Positions 18,540 to 27,856 of a DNA stretch of 56,727 nt are shown piece by piece. Position numbers and translations under genes: made by a program. Position 1 is the first letter of the stretch; each line of letters starts with the position of its first letter. The notes below the pieces were generated by a model. The model made no database searches. It was not told the DNA's origin and was given only the letters and a program-made list of their open reading frames with translations. Source of the stretch: Thermoplasmatota archaeon (GTDB lineage Archaea; Thermoplasmatota; Thermoplasmata; Lutacidiplasmatales; JAMCUS01); NCBI GenBank assembly GCA_023379385.1, contig JAMCUS010000008.1:1-56727 (forward strand), in the 5' to 3' direction.

Positions 18540-19715
18540 TCAAAGAAGTTCAATAGCTACTGCAGTTGCACCACCCGTACCATGGCACAGAGATGCTATC
18601 CCTATCTTTCCATTTTTTGTTTTTAAAGCTGTAATGAGTGTGCCTATTATTCTGCTACCTGAGGCACCTATCGGATGCCCTATTGCAATTGCACCACCAT
18701 ATATATTTGTAAACTCTCTTTTGAACCCATACCTCTCCATGAGAATAGAGCTGACCGCAAATGCTTCATTATTTTCTACATAATCTATATCTTCCTTTTT
18801 AACCTTAAGTTTTTTGATAAGCCTGTCAATAGCTAAAGATGGAGCCTGGGTAAATCTCCAGCTCTCCGTAGCAGCCCATGAATATCCTAAAATTCTAGCT
18901 TCTGGCTCTAATCCGTATTCTTTCATGCCTTTTTCATTTGTTAAAATCATAGCTGAGGCACCGTCTGTTATCTGAGAAGAGCTAGCTGCGGTGTGCAACC
19001 CCTCTTTACCGAACACAGGAGCGAGAGAGGCAATCTTCTCAGCCGTTATATTCTTTCTTATACCCTCATCCGTTGACAGTGTAGTACCATCCTGTAACTT
19101 AATTGGTACCATGCATTTAGAGAAAACCCCATCATCTGTTGCTTTGGCCGCTCTCGTATGACTCAAGAGTGCAATTTCATCAAGTTGCCCTTTTGTTATA
19201 TTCTGTTCCTTTGCTACTCTGTCTGCCTCCGCACCCATAACCATGTTGTTCATAGGGTCAGTAAGTCCGTCATAGTACATTGTATCTACGATATTCAGAT
19301 TGTTTTTCATAAGAAATTTTACACCCTGTCGTATACTACTGTTTATACAGAAAGCGGCATTGCTCATGCTTTCCATACCACCAGCAATAACAAGGTCTGC
19401 ATCACCTAGAGCAGTCATTTGTGCACCGTTGATAACACTCATCATACTTGAAGAGCAAACCATATCTACAACGTAACCGTCAATAGTATCCGGCAATCCC
19501 GCCTTGATTATCGCCTGCCTTGTTAAGTCTTGCCCATGACCACTCTTCAATACATTGCCCATTATAACCATGTCAATCTGGGATGGGTTCAGTGATTTCT
19601 TCTTAACAAGTTCCTTTATAACAGCAGCCCCAAGATCAGACGGAGAAAAAGGTGCTAAAGACTTTCCAAATCGTCCAAACGGAGTTCTTAAATACGATAC
19701 AATGTAACTATTCAT
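18540..19715 (-). CDS. Thiolase / acetyl-CoA acetyltransferase
   Basis: This enzyme joins or splits acyl-CoA units, for example making acetoacetyl-CoA for the mevalonate pathway or cleaving 3-ketoacyl-CoA. Features: the nucleophile in VVDMVCSSSMMSV (about Cys88), NEAFAVSSIL, the GGAIAIGHPIGASGSRI signature, and the C-terminal SLCHGTGGATAVAIEL cysteine. At 391 residues it fits the bacterial-type biosynthetic or degradative thiolases rather than the shorter archaeal thiolase paired with HMG-CoA synthase. A TATA box (CTATAAATA, 19739-19747) sits 28 bases before the ATG, consistent with a leaderless message. It diverges from carA. Direction of the reaction in the cell is not decided by the sequence. 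Confidence 0.9.
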   Translation of the reverse strand: MNSYIVSYLRTPFGRFGKSLAPFSPSDLGAAVIKELVKKKSLNPSQIDMVIMGNVLKSGHGQDLTRQAIIKAGLPDTIDGYVVDMVCSSSMMSVINGAQMTALGDADLVIAGGMESMSNAAFCINSSIRQGVKFLMKNNLNIVDTMYYDGLTDPMNNMVMGAEADRVAKEQNITKGQLDEIALLSHTRAAKATDDGVFSKCMVPIKLQDGTTLSTDEGIRKNITAEKIASLAPVFGKEGLHTAASSSQITDGASAMILTNEKGMKEYGLEPEARILGYSWAATESWRFTQAPSLAIDRLIKKLKVKKEDIDYVENNEAFAVSSILMERYGFKREFTNIYGGAIAIGHPIGASGSRIIGTLITALKTKNGKIGIASLCHGTGGATAVAIELL

Positions 19716-19765
19716 GCCAGTTATATTGTATTCTCAATATTTATAGATGTCTAATCATTTTGCTC

Positions 19766-19806
19766 TGTAAACGTCATTTGAATTTTTATCAAAAACGGCG
19801 TTTACA
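19766..19806. repeat. 41-base hairpin repeat, copy 1
   Basis: The ends TGTAAACG and CGTTTACA are perfect inverted repeats, and the stem can be extended inward by TTTGA/TCAAA. The 41 bases match a second copy at 34771-34811 in 40 positions. This copy lies between the divergent thiolase and carA genes, behind both promoters. No target duplication is visible. It may be a miniature mobile element or a shared regulatory hairpin. Confidence 0.8.
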
Positions 19807-19859
19807 ACTTTTTTTAAAACACAAAGTTAATAACCATGTATGGAATCCATCCCTTTTAG

Positions 19860-20906
19860 ATGGTTGGAAAGCTTGTTCTTCAGGACGGATCTGTATATGA
19901 TGGCACCCTTATAGGTGCAAAAAAGGTAGCTTTTGGAGAACTTGTTTTTACCACTTCTATGACCGGGTATTACGAAACGTTAACAGACCCTTCATATAAT
20001 GGGCAAATCGTTCTTTTTTCATATCCTCTGATAGGCAATTATACGGCATCAGATGAATACGAATCTGACAGAATACGGGCATGGGGTGTTGTTACCTCTT
20101 CAATTTATGAGCATTCAGATATTGACTATAGATTAAGAAAAGACGGAATTCCAGGTATAACCGGTATTGATACAAGATCAATTGTCAGAAAGATACGTAA
20201 CCACGGCACTATGAAAGCGATCATAGGGGATATTGAGAAGAACATAGCCCTGAATATTATAAATGCCAGACCTAACCCGGATAAAATGGATCTGGTAAAT
20301 CATGCAGGTACAGATAAAGTGGTTAGAATTGATAATAATAAGAGGGTTACATTTGCCGTAATAGATGTGGGTGTAAAAAGAGGCATATTATCCAACCTGT
20401 CCAAATATGGCAATATAGTGCTGTTACCATATACAACCTCCTACAATGAATTGAAAAACATGGATGTTAACGCCATGGTTATTTCAAATGGTCCTGGTGA
20501 TCCAGGCCATGCATCCCTGGAGAATGTACGAGATTTAATAAGAAGAGCCATGCATAACTACCCACTTCTAGGAATCTGCCTAGGGCATCAACTCATTGCA
20601 CTGGCTTCCGGTGCTGAAATATATAAGATGAAATTTGGTCACAGAGGTGTAAACCATTGCGTGAAATATAATGGCAGAATATATGTTACCTCTCATAATC
20701 ATGGATATGCAGTATCCAGTAACAGACTTCCAGACGGGTTTACCATAACTTATGTTGATATCAATGACGGCACAATTGAAGGTTTAAAACATAAAGACCT
20801 GCCAATTATAACAACACAGTACCATCCAGAAGCGGCTCCTGGCCCAAATGATACCTCTTTCATATTTGATGAATTTCACAAAATGGTGATTGATTTTGAC
20901 AGGTAA
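19860..20906 (+). CDS. carA: Carbamoyl-phosphate synthase, small (glutaminase) subunit
   Basis: CarA hydrolyses glutamine and feeds ammonia to CarB for carbamoyl phosphate, used for arginine and pyrimidines. The N-terminal domain starts GKLVLQDGSVYDGTLIGA. The C-terminal class I glutaminase has the nucleophile in LGICLGHQLIALASG and the His-Glu pair in TTQYHPEAAPGP. The 348 residues are a little shorter than the E. coli protein. It overlaps carB by a few bases, so both are translated from one message. TATA-like TTAATAA at about 19825 would give a start just before the ATG. Confidence 0.95.
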   Translation: MVGKLVLQDGSVYDGTLIGAKKVAFGELVFTTSMTGYYETLTDPSYNGQIVLFSYPLIGNYTASDEYESDRIRAWGVVTSSIYEHSDIDYRLRKDGIPGITGIDTRSIVRKIRNHGTMKAIIGDIEKNIALNIINARPNPDKMDLVNHAGTDKVVRIDNNKRVTFAVIDVGVKRGILSNLSKYGNIVLLPYTTSYNELKNMDVNAMVISNGPGDPGHASLENVRDLIRRAMHNYPLLGICLGHQLIALASGAEIYKMKFGHRGVNHCVKYNGRIYVTSHNHGYAVSSNRLPDGFTITYVDINDGTIEGLKHKDLPIITTQYHPEAAPGPNDTSFIFDEFHKMVIDFDR

Positions 20907-23900
20907 AACAGATCTTTTTAAAAAGATACTCGTGATTGGTTCCGGACCAATTGTAATAGGTCAGGCTGCGGAGTTCGATTACTCAGGTACCCAGGCGTGT
21001 AAAGCGCTAAAAGAAGAGGGGATAAAAGTTATACTTGTGAATCCAAACCCTGCAACCATTCAGACAGATCCAGATGTTGCAGACGAGGTTTTATTTGAGC
21101 CCCTTACATCTGCATCCATCTCTAAAATTTTATTGAGTAAGCAGTGCGATGGAATCATCGGAAGTGTCAGTGGCCAAACAGGCCTCAATATTATTTACGA
21201 TCTGTATAAGGAGTCTTTTTTTGAAAAACATAATATTAAAGTATTGGGTACGCAGCCACAGGACATAAATGTTGCAGAGGACAGGGAATGTTTTAACAGA
21301 GCAATGGCTTCAATAAATGAACCCATTGCTCCATGGAAAATATACCACGATCTGAATACCATAAAAGAAGATTTTAAAATTGGTGATGATTTTCCATATG
21401 TGGTCAGAAGTTCATTTACGCTTGGAGGTTCAGGTAGTGGACTTGCCATGAATTACAACGAACTTTTGGAGATAGCATCCGATGCCTTTAAGTTATCTAA
21501 GTCTGGTATAATTATAGAAAAATCACTGGTAGGAGAAGAAGAGTTTGAATTTGAACTTCTCAGAGATCATAAAGATAATTGTATAGTAGTATGTTCCATG
21601 GAAAACCTGGATCCTATGGGGGTACATACAGGGGATAGCGTCGTCATATCACCAGTACAGACATTGAGCAACAGAGAGTACCAGATACTGAGAAACGCTG
21701 CTATAAAAATTGTGAGGGCACTCAATATTATAGGTGCGTGCAACATACAGTTTTCATGGAATATAAAAACCAGACAATACCACGTAATAGAGGTTAATCC
21801 CAGAACATCCAGATCAAGCGCCCTTGCATCTAAGGCGACCGGGTATCCTATCGCCAGATTCTCTACCAAAATAGCTCTCGGCAATTCTTTAGATTCCATA
21901 CTTAATCCAGTGACCGGCAAAAGTTATGCTTCCTTTGAACCATCCATGGATTATGTTGCTGTAAAAATACCAGTATGGCCCTTTGAAAAATTTAAGAAGT
22001 CATCAAGAAGGATAGGGACGTCAATGCACTCTACTGGAGAGGTAATGGGGCTTGGAAGAACCTTGGAGGAGGCTTTCATGAAGGCCTTCTACTCTGCTGG
22101 TTTTAATTTTAACATAAAATTTAAAAACGTTAAGAAATACCTGACAATTCCAAACGATTTAAGAATCCCAGCAATATTTTCAGCAATTGATTCTGGAATA
22201 GATTTATATGAAATCGCCAAATTAACCGGGTGGAATGTATTTTTTGTAAACAAACTGAAAAACATTGTAAATGCCAGAAGTGAGGTGGTTAAAACAGATG
22301 ACGTCAGCTATGCCGTTATGAAAAAGGCAAAAACTTATGGAATAGGTGATGAAGATATAGCGCACCTTACGCATAGATCTGAACTGGAAATAAGAGACAT
22401 AAGAAAAAAACTGGGAATTATACCGGTATACAAAGCAATTGATACATGCTCCGGGGAATACGACGCACAATCACCCTACTACTACTCAACTTATACCGGA
22501 TGCGATAACGAACCCATTTCCATGAATAACTGTGTTGTTGTAATAGGATCGGGTCCTATAAGGATAGGACAGGGTATAGAATTTGATTATTCGTCGGTAC
22601 ATGCATCAGAAGAGATACGGGCAGAAGGTTATAAATCAATAATGATAAACAACAATCCTGAAACTGTATCCACGGATTTTGATCTTTCAGACCGGTTATA
22701 TTTTGAACCAGTAAATTTTGAACATGTAGCCAATGTTGCTGATAATGAACGTCCAACAGGCATTATTGTACAGTTCGGAGGGCAGACATCCATAAATATA
22801 GCCAAAAAATTGGCTGATTACATCGGAAAGATAAAGATACTGGGCACGTCAATAGATGCAATAGAGATAACAGAAGATAGGCATCTTTTTTCAAAACATC
22901 TGGACAAATACAACATAAAAAAGCCCATGAGTCTCTCATGCACTTCATCAAAAGATCTTTTGAAGAACGCTGAACAAATAGGATACCCTGTATTGATACG
23001 GCCCAGCTACATAATAGGTGGTAGCGGTGTAGAAATTTTTTATAACCCATATGAACTGGAAGAACATATTGATAAAAACATTATTAATTATGACAATCCA
23101 GTTCTGATAGAGAGCTTTTTTGAAAACGCAACAGAACTGGATGTAGATATAATTTCTGATGGCTCTGAAGCATCTATAATAGGGATTCTTGAACATATAG
23201 AGGAAGCAGGGGTGCATTCTGGAGACGCCACAATGGTATATCCACCGATAGATGTGGATTATAATGCTGTAGCTGACCTGTTAATTGATTTAACAAAATC
23301 CTTGAGAATCACTGGTCTTATAAATTATCAGATCATGGTGAAGAATAGGGACATATTCATGATTGAGGCAAATCCAAGGGCAAGCCGAACCATACCATTT
23401 TTATCAAAAGCTATCGGGATAAAATTTGCACGTATAGCAACAGCATTAATGCTGGGGCATAAACTAAAGGAATACGATCTAAATAATATTGTAGCCACCT
23501 CGTATTACGTAAAGGTGCCCATATTTCCATTCAAAAGATTCCAGGGAATAGATTACCTTCTCGGGCCAGAAATGAAATCTACAGGCGAAGTTATGGGGAT
23601 TGGGAAAACCATAGAGGAGGCATTATGGAATGCTTATGAGTCATCCCTCACCCCTTTACCTAAAAGTGGTGCCGTGCTTCTTACACTGAACGAAAGTGAT
23701 AAAATACAATACGGTAATGAAATCGCAAAAATGGTGATTAAATCAGGATTAGAACTTTATGCAACGCCAGGACTTGTAAAGCATCTGAATAGGAACGGTA
23801 TAAATGCAAAAATTGCATATAAAATAGGTGGTATGAGAAAACCAACATGCTCTGATCTAATAAAAAATGGAATTATAAAAATGGTTATAAATACACCTAA

Positions 23901-24045
23901 ACAGTCACATCAATCATTCAGGGATGGCTACGTAATAAGAAAAGCTGCTATTGACTTTAACATACCTTTATTCACTAATTTAAGATCTGCACGTTACGCA
24001 ATATCATTATTAAATTACCTGAATCCAGTGTTATTTAACCAATAG
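20896..24045 (+). CDS. carB: Carbamoyl-phosphate synthase, large subunit
   Basis: CarB makes carbamoyl phosphate from bicarbonate, ammonia and two ATP. Both homologous halves are present in one chain of about 1050 residues: the first begins KILVIGSGPIVIGQAAEFDYSGTQ and the second VVVIGSGPIRIGQGIEFDYSSVHA. Each has an ATP-grasp domain (EVNPRTSRSSALASKATGYP in the first, EANPRASRTIPFLSKA in the second). A C-terminal MGS-type allosteric domain follows (LYATPGLVKHLNRNGI). The start is a TTG, probably 20896, five bases after GGTGAT inside the end of carA; TTG 20890 is also in frame. In some archaea this gene is split; here it is whole. Confidence 0.95.
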   Translation: MTGKTDLFKKILVIGSGPIVIGQAAEFDYSGTQACKALKEEGIKVILVNPNPATIQTDPDVADEVLFEPLTSASISKILLSKQCDGIIGSVSGQTGLNIIYDLYKESFFEKHNIKVLGTQPQDINVAEDRECFNRAMASINEPIAPWKIYHDLNTIKEDFKIGDDFPYVVRSSFTLGGSGSGLAMNYNELLEIASDAFKLSKSGIIIEKSLVGEEEFEFELLRDHKDNCIVVCSMENLDPMGVHTGDSVVISPVQTLSNREYQILRNAAIKIVRALNIIGACNIQFSWNIKTRQYHVIEVNPRTSRSSALASKATGYPIARFSTKIALGNSLDSILNPVTGKSYASFEPSMDYVAVKIPVWPFEKFKKSSRRIGTSMHSTGEVMGLGRTLEEAFMKAFYSAGFNFNIKFKNVKKYLTIPNDLRIPAIFSAIDSGIDLYEIAKLTGWNVFFVNKLKNIVNARSEVVKTDDVSYAVMKKAKTYGIGDEDIAHLTHRSELEIRDIRKKLGIIPVYKAIDTCSGEYDAQSPYYYSTYTGCDNEPISMNNCVVVIGSGPIRIGQGIEFDYSSVHASEEIRAEGYKSIMINNNPETVSTDFDLSDRLYFEPVNFEHVANVADNERPTGIIVQFGGQTSINIAKKLADYIGKIKILGTSIDAIEITEDRHLFSKHLDKYNIKKPMSLSCTSSKDLLKNAEQIGYPVLIRPSYIIGGSGVEIFYNPYELEEHIDKNIINYDNPVLIESFFENATELDVDIISDGSEASIIGILEHIEEAGVHSGDATMVYPPIDVDYNAVADLLIDLTKSLRITGLINYQIMVKNRDIFMIEANPRASRTIPFLSKAIGIKFARIATALMLGHKLKEYDLNNIVATSYYVKVPIFPFKRFQGIDYLLGPEMKSTGEVMGIGKTIEEALWNAYESSLTPLPKSGAVLLTLNESDKIQYGNEIAKMVIKSGLELYATPGLVKHLNRNGINAKIAYKIGGMRKPTCSDLIKNGIIKMVINTPKQSHQSFRDGYVIRKAAIDFNIPLFTNLRSARYAISLLNYLNPVLFNQ

Positions 24046-24181
24046 AGTAGAAACGTGAACTGCTATCGTCCATCTACTTCCCGGCGATTAAACCGGACTG
24101 GCGACTTCACGCATCTGGTCTACCAGCACAAACTGGTATTTCGGCATCATTATTGTAAAAACAATTATGTAAAATATAATG
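24046..24181. other. GC-rich patch between carB and the surface-protein genes
   Basis: About 90 bases from 24056 have roughly 53% GC, well above the surrounding AT-rich intergenic level. They hold two short hairpin candidates (CCGG...CCGG and ACCAG-CACAAA-CTGGT). No tRNA pattern was found. It could be a structured RNA, or the remains of a mobile-element end. Both flanking genes point towards it. Confidence 0.35.
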
Positions 24182-24212
24182 AAATTTTGTACTGTCTGTC
24201 TATACCTGCCAA

Positions 24213-25829
24213 TCAATCAGGTACTGCAGTTATGTACGACGCAGGTAGATTAAAGTTATATGTACTGCCGTTGACTGCTAGACTCGACCCGTGTGAGGAT
24301 TGATACAACCCTATTGATAATGAACTGCCACTGCCGTATATTGGCATGTTTGATACACCTACCGCATTAAAATTCAGTTGTGTTGTCGTAGAATAACTGA
24401 TCGACGAAAATGCAGATATCATATCCAGTGCCAGCCCTACAATGCCCATCTGTACTTCAACTGCGAGTACCACATCCGCTGCTGTACTTTCTCCAGGTAC
24501 CACTGATGATGCTACCGCCAGTGTAAGCCCTACACCTATCACTGTTAAAAAGGCACTTATTGCATTTACAGCTGTCTTCTCTGCATCAGCTGCATTTGTA
24601 TAACCCGTTGCCATCTCTGCATAATTTAATGCATTTATATTATCACCCGCAGGCAATGCTTTACTGTATATCTCATGATACCCCATTGCATTAAATATCG
24701 CCCACCACATCTGGCTCACTGCCGACGATTTTGTCTGTATAATATTTTGTAAAAAACCTACTTTAAATGAAAAGTCATTGCTGTTTATATTCACTATGCT
24801 TATTGAGGTGGAATGGCTGTACCCATCATATTCGCATGAACTTCCATCCGGAAAAAAATAGTATGTCTTTGTATTTATCACGTTGTAAGTCACATCGGGT
24901 ATGTATATCATACTCATATTCTGTTCTGATATCGGATTTGAGGAGGATGCAACACCGCTATAGTTAGCATTGTTATCCGTTCCGCTCCATGACGGATTGC
25001 TTGATACAACTGTTGTTGAATAACTGTTATTGCCACCTGCTGTCGCCGATACACTGTTGAATGACTCCGTTATTTTATTGTTAAAACTTGCAAAATAGTA
25101 CGCTAATTCAGAGTTGGAGGGCAGTTTTAAAAATGCAGACATTACAGGCAGTGGCCCGCTCTCTGTAGTCTGATTGACTATCACAGTTTCGTCATGGCAG
25201 TTGCCGTTACCTATTATGCCCTGCTGCCTGTACCCCTCTTTATTTATTGACGGCACAGACACTACCGGCAAAATAACTGCTGGATTATTCAAATTAAAGG
25301 TTATATTCAGATTGATCGTATTGGATATATTGCCAGCCTGATACGGTAGGTTGTTGTAATACTGGTATACATACAACTTACCGTTGTATACATACTGATA
25401 GTATGAATAGACCATCAGTGATACTGACAGTGTATCATTGCCGGATACACTCTCCCATTCCCTGGATATGTTGTATATTGCTATGTTCATATTCCCGTTT
25501 ATTGACAGCGTATAGGAGGACTCCTGAAACAGCATATCCTCATATGGATTGTTCGTCTGATTCATTCCAGTTATGTTCTGTAGATGCATGCCACCATTCC
25601 TGATGGAATACGGTACTATGGAATATATGCTGACATAGAATTGCGGTGTGCCGTTTATCAATGAGACCGAGGGTGCAACGCCGTATAGCGTTGCATGTGC
25701 ATTGACGGCAGGCCCCTCAGGAACATATGTATTCCGCTTAGAATTCAAATACAGATAGGAAAAAGATCCGGTAACCAGTACGGCAGAGATCACTATTGCT
25801 AGCAATATAATCATATTCTTTTTAATCAT
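24213..25829 (-). CDS. Surface-exposed or secreted protein, tandem copy A
   Basis: The family is unknown. The 538 residues begin with a Lys-containing head and a single hydrophobic signal anchor (MIILLAIVISAVLVTGSFSYLYL). The body is rich in Ser, Thr, Asn and Tyr with more than fifteen Asn-x-Ser/Thr sites, as expected for a glycosylated outside domain. A second hydrophobic part lies near residue 435-490 (FLTVIGVGLTLAVASSVV, then MGIVGLALDMISAFSSI) and could be one or two membrane segments. ATG 25829 follows a GAGTGAT site; TTG 25841 is in frame. It differs from copy B at about a dozen residues, clustered near residue 285-315. Confidence 0.75.
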   Translation of the reverse strand: MIKKNMIILLAIVISAVLVTGSFSYLYLNSKRNTYVPEGPAVNAHATLYGVAPSVSLINGTPQFYVSIYSIVPYSIRNGGMHLQNITGMNQTNNPYEDMLFQESSYTLSINGNMNIAIYNISREWESVSGNDTLSVSLMVYSYYQYVYNGKLYVYQYYNNLPYQAGNISNTINLNITFNLNNPAVILPVVSVPSINKEGYRQQGIIGNGNCHDETVIVNQTTESGPLPVMSAFLKLPSNSELAYYFASFNNKITESFNSVSATAGGNNSYSTTVVSSNPSWSGTDNNANYSGVASSSNPISEQNMSMIYIPDVTYNVINTKTYYFFPDGSSCEYDGYSHSTSISIVNINSNDFSFKVGFLQNIIQTKSSAVSQMWWAIFNAMGYHEIYSKALPAGDNINALNYAEMATGYTNAADAEKTAVNAISAFLTVIGVGLTLAVASSVVPGESTAADVVLAVEVQMGIVGLALDMISAFSSISYSTTTQLNFNAVGVSNMPIYGSGSSLSIGLYQSSHGSSLAVNGSTYNFNLPASYITAVPD

Positions 25830-25977
25830 ATTATCACTCAACCTCTACTGTACATATATGGTGTAAATACTATATACGGGTTATTCAGGTTTCTTCAATG
25901 GCTATGAGTATTTTGAATGCCTGTGATTATTTATGCATATCAATACAAAATTTGTACTATCTGTCTACACCTGCCAA

Positions 25978-27594
25978 TCAACCAGGTACTGCAGTTATGT
26001 ACGACGCAGGTAGATTAAAGTTATATGTACTGCCGTTGACTGCTAGACTAGACCCGTGCGAGGATTGATACAACCCTATTGATAATGAACTGCCACTGCC
26101 GTATATTGGCATGTTTGATACACCTACCGCATTAAAATTCAGTTGTGTTGTCGTAGAATAACTGATCGACGAAAATGCAGATATCATATCCAGTGCCAGC
26201 CCTACAATGCCCATCTGTACTTCAACTGCGAGTACCACATCCGCTGCTGTACTTTCTCCAGGTACCACTGATGATGCTACCGCCAGTGTAAGCCCTACAC
26301 CTATCACTGTTAAAAAGGCACTTATTGCATTTACAGCTGTCTTCTCTGCATCAGCTGCATTTGTATAACCCGTTGCCATCTCTGCATAATTTAATGCATT
26401 TATATTATCACCCGCAGGCAATGCTTTACTGTATATCTCATGATACCCCATTGCATTAAATATCGCCCACCACATCTGGCTCACTGCCGACGATTTTGTC
26501 TGTATAATATTTTGTAAAAAACCTACTTTAAATGAAAAGTCATTGCTGTTTATATTCACTATGCTTATTGAGGTGGAATGGCTGTACCCATCATATTCGC
26601 ATGAACTTCCATCCGGAAAAAAATAGTATGTCTTTGTATTTATCACGTTGTAAGTCACATCGGGTATGTATATCATACTCATATTCTCACCTGATAGCGG
26701 ATACGAAAAGGATGCAACACCGCTATAGTTAGCATTGTTATCCGTTCCGCTCCATGATGGACTGCTTGATACAACTGTTGTTGAATAACTGTTATTGCCA
26801 CCTGCTGTCGCCGATGCACTGTTGAATGACTCCGTTATTTTATTGTTAAAACTTGCAAAATAGTACGCTAATCCAGAGTTGGACGGCAGTTTTAAAAATG
26901 CAGACATTACAGGCAGTGGCCCGCTCTCTGTAGTCTGATTGACTATCACCGTTTCGTCATGGCAGTTGCCGTTACCTATTATGCCCTGCTGCCTGTACCC
27001 CTCTTTATTTATTGACGGCACAGACACTGCCGGCAAAATAACTGCCGGATTATTCAAATTAAAGGTTATATTCAGATTGATCGTATTGGATATATTGCCA
27101 GCCTGATACGGTAGGTTGTTGTAATACTGGTATACATACAACTTGCCGTTGTATACATACTGATAGTATGAATAGACCATCAGTGATACTGACAGTGTAT
27201 CATTGCCGGATACACTCTCCCATTCCCTGGATATGTTGTATATTGCTATGTTCATATTCCCGTTTATTGACAGCGTATAGGAGGACTCCTGAAACAGCAT
27301 ATCCTCATATGGATTGTTCGTCTGATTCATTCCAGTTATGTTCTGTAGATGCATGCCACCATTCCTGATGGAATACGGTACTATGGAATATATGCTGACA
27401 TAGAATTGCGGTGTGCCGTTTATCAATGAGACCGAGGGTGCAACGCCGTATAGCGTTGCATGTGCATTGACGGCAGGCCCCTCAGGAACATATGTATTCC
27501 GCTTAGAATTCAAATACAGATAGGAAAAAGATCCGGTAACCAGTACGGCAGAGATCACTATTGCTAGCAATATAATCATATTCTTTTTAATCAT
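25978..27594 (-). CDS. Surface-exposed or secreted protein, tandem copy B
   Basis: This is almost the same protein as the neighbouring copy A, with the same signal anchor, glycosylation-rich body and C-terminal hydrophobic region. It reads GVASFSYPLSGENMS where copy A has GVASSSNPISEQNMS, with scattered single changes elsewhere (for example ILPAVSVPS for ILPVVSVPS). Its upstream region is the same as that of copy A as far as 27696, so both should be expressed alike from their own promoters. I cannot assign a function. An adhesion, cell-coat or phage-receptor role would fit such a pair, as inference only. Confidence 0.75.
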   Translation of the reverse strand: MIKKNMIILLAIVISAVLVTGSFSYLYLNSKRNTYVPEGPAVNAHATLYGVAPSVSLINGTPQFYVSIYSIVPYSIRNGGMHLQNITGMNQTNNPYEDMLFQESSYTLSINGNMNIAIYNISREWESVSGNDTLSVSLMVYSYYQYVYNGKLYVYQYYNNLPYQAGNISNTINLNITFNLNNPAVILPAVSVPSINKEGYRQQGIIGNGNCHDETVIVNQTTESGPLPVMSAFLKLPSNSGLAYYFASFNNKITESFNSASATAGGNNSYSTTVVSSSPSWSGTDNNANYSGVASFSYPLSGENMSMIYIPDVTYNVINTKTYYFFPDGSSCEYDGYSHSTSISIVNINSNDFSFKVGFLQNIIQTKSSAVSQMWWAIFNAMGYHEIYSKALPAGDNINALNYAEMATGYTNAADAEKTAVNAISAFLTVIGVGLTLAVASSVVPGESTAADVVLAVEVQMGIVGLALDMISAFSSISYSTTTQLNFNAVGVSNMPIYGSGSSLSIGLYQSSHGSSLAVNGSTYNFNLPASYITAVPG

Positions 27595-27856
27595 ATTATC
27601 ACTCAACCTCTACTGTACATATATGGTGTAAATACTATATACGGGTTATTCAGGTTTCTGCAATGGCTATGAGTATTTTGAATGCCTGTGATTATTACAC
27701 CCCGTCAGAAAAAAGTGTTCTATACCCCTCATTTTGGAGTGATTTTTTTTGAAACATTATATTGTGCGGTATGGTTATGGTTTGAACTATCTTCTTCATC
27801 TATACACATTAATACAAAATTTGAAATAGGGATCGTTACTATTATTATAGGCATAT

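Larger units (their letters stand above)
24182..27696. repeat. Tandem direct duplication, two units of 1750 bases
   Basis: Unit A (24182-25931) and unit B (25947-27696) are nearly identical and offset by exactly 1765 bases along their whole length. Each holds one complete surface-protein gene with its upstream region. Fifteen bases separate the units. The high identity, including the promoter parts, points to a recent duplication or ongoing gene conversion. Confidence 0.95.

Noticed and set aside
19766-19806. Hairpin ends resemble the BirA biotin-regulator site (TTGTAAAC...GTTTACAA)
   Set aside because: The spacer between half-sites is about 27 bases rather than 14-16, no biotin gene is near, and the second copy is not before a gene.
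24046-24181. tRNA or C/D guide RNA gene
   Set aside because: No cloverleaf, no GTTCAAATC-like T arm and no convincing C and D boxes in the right order.
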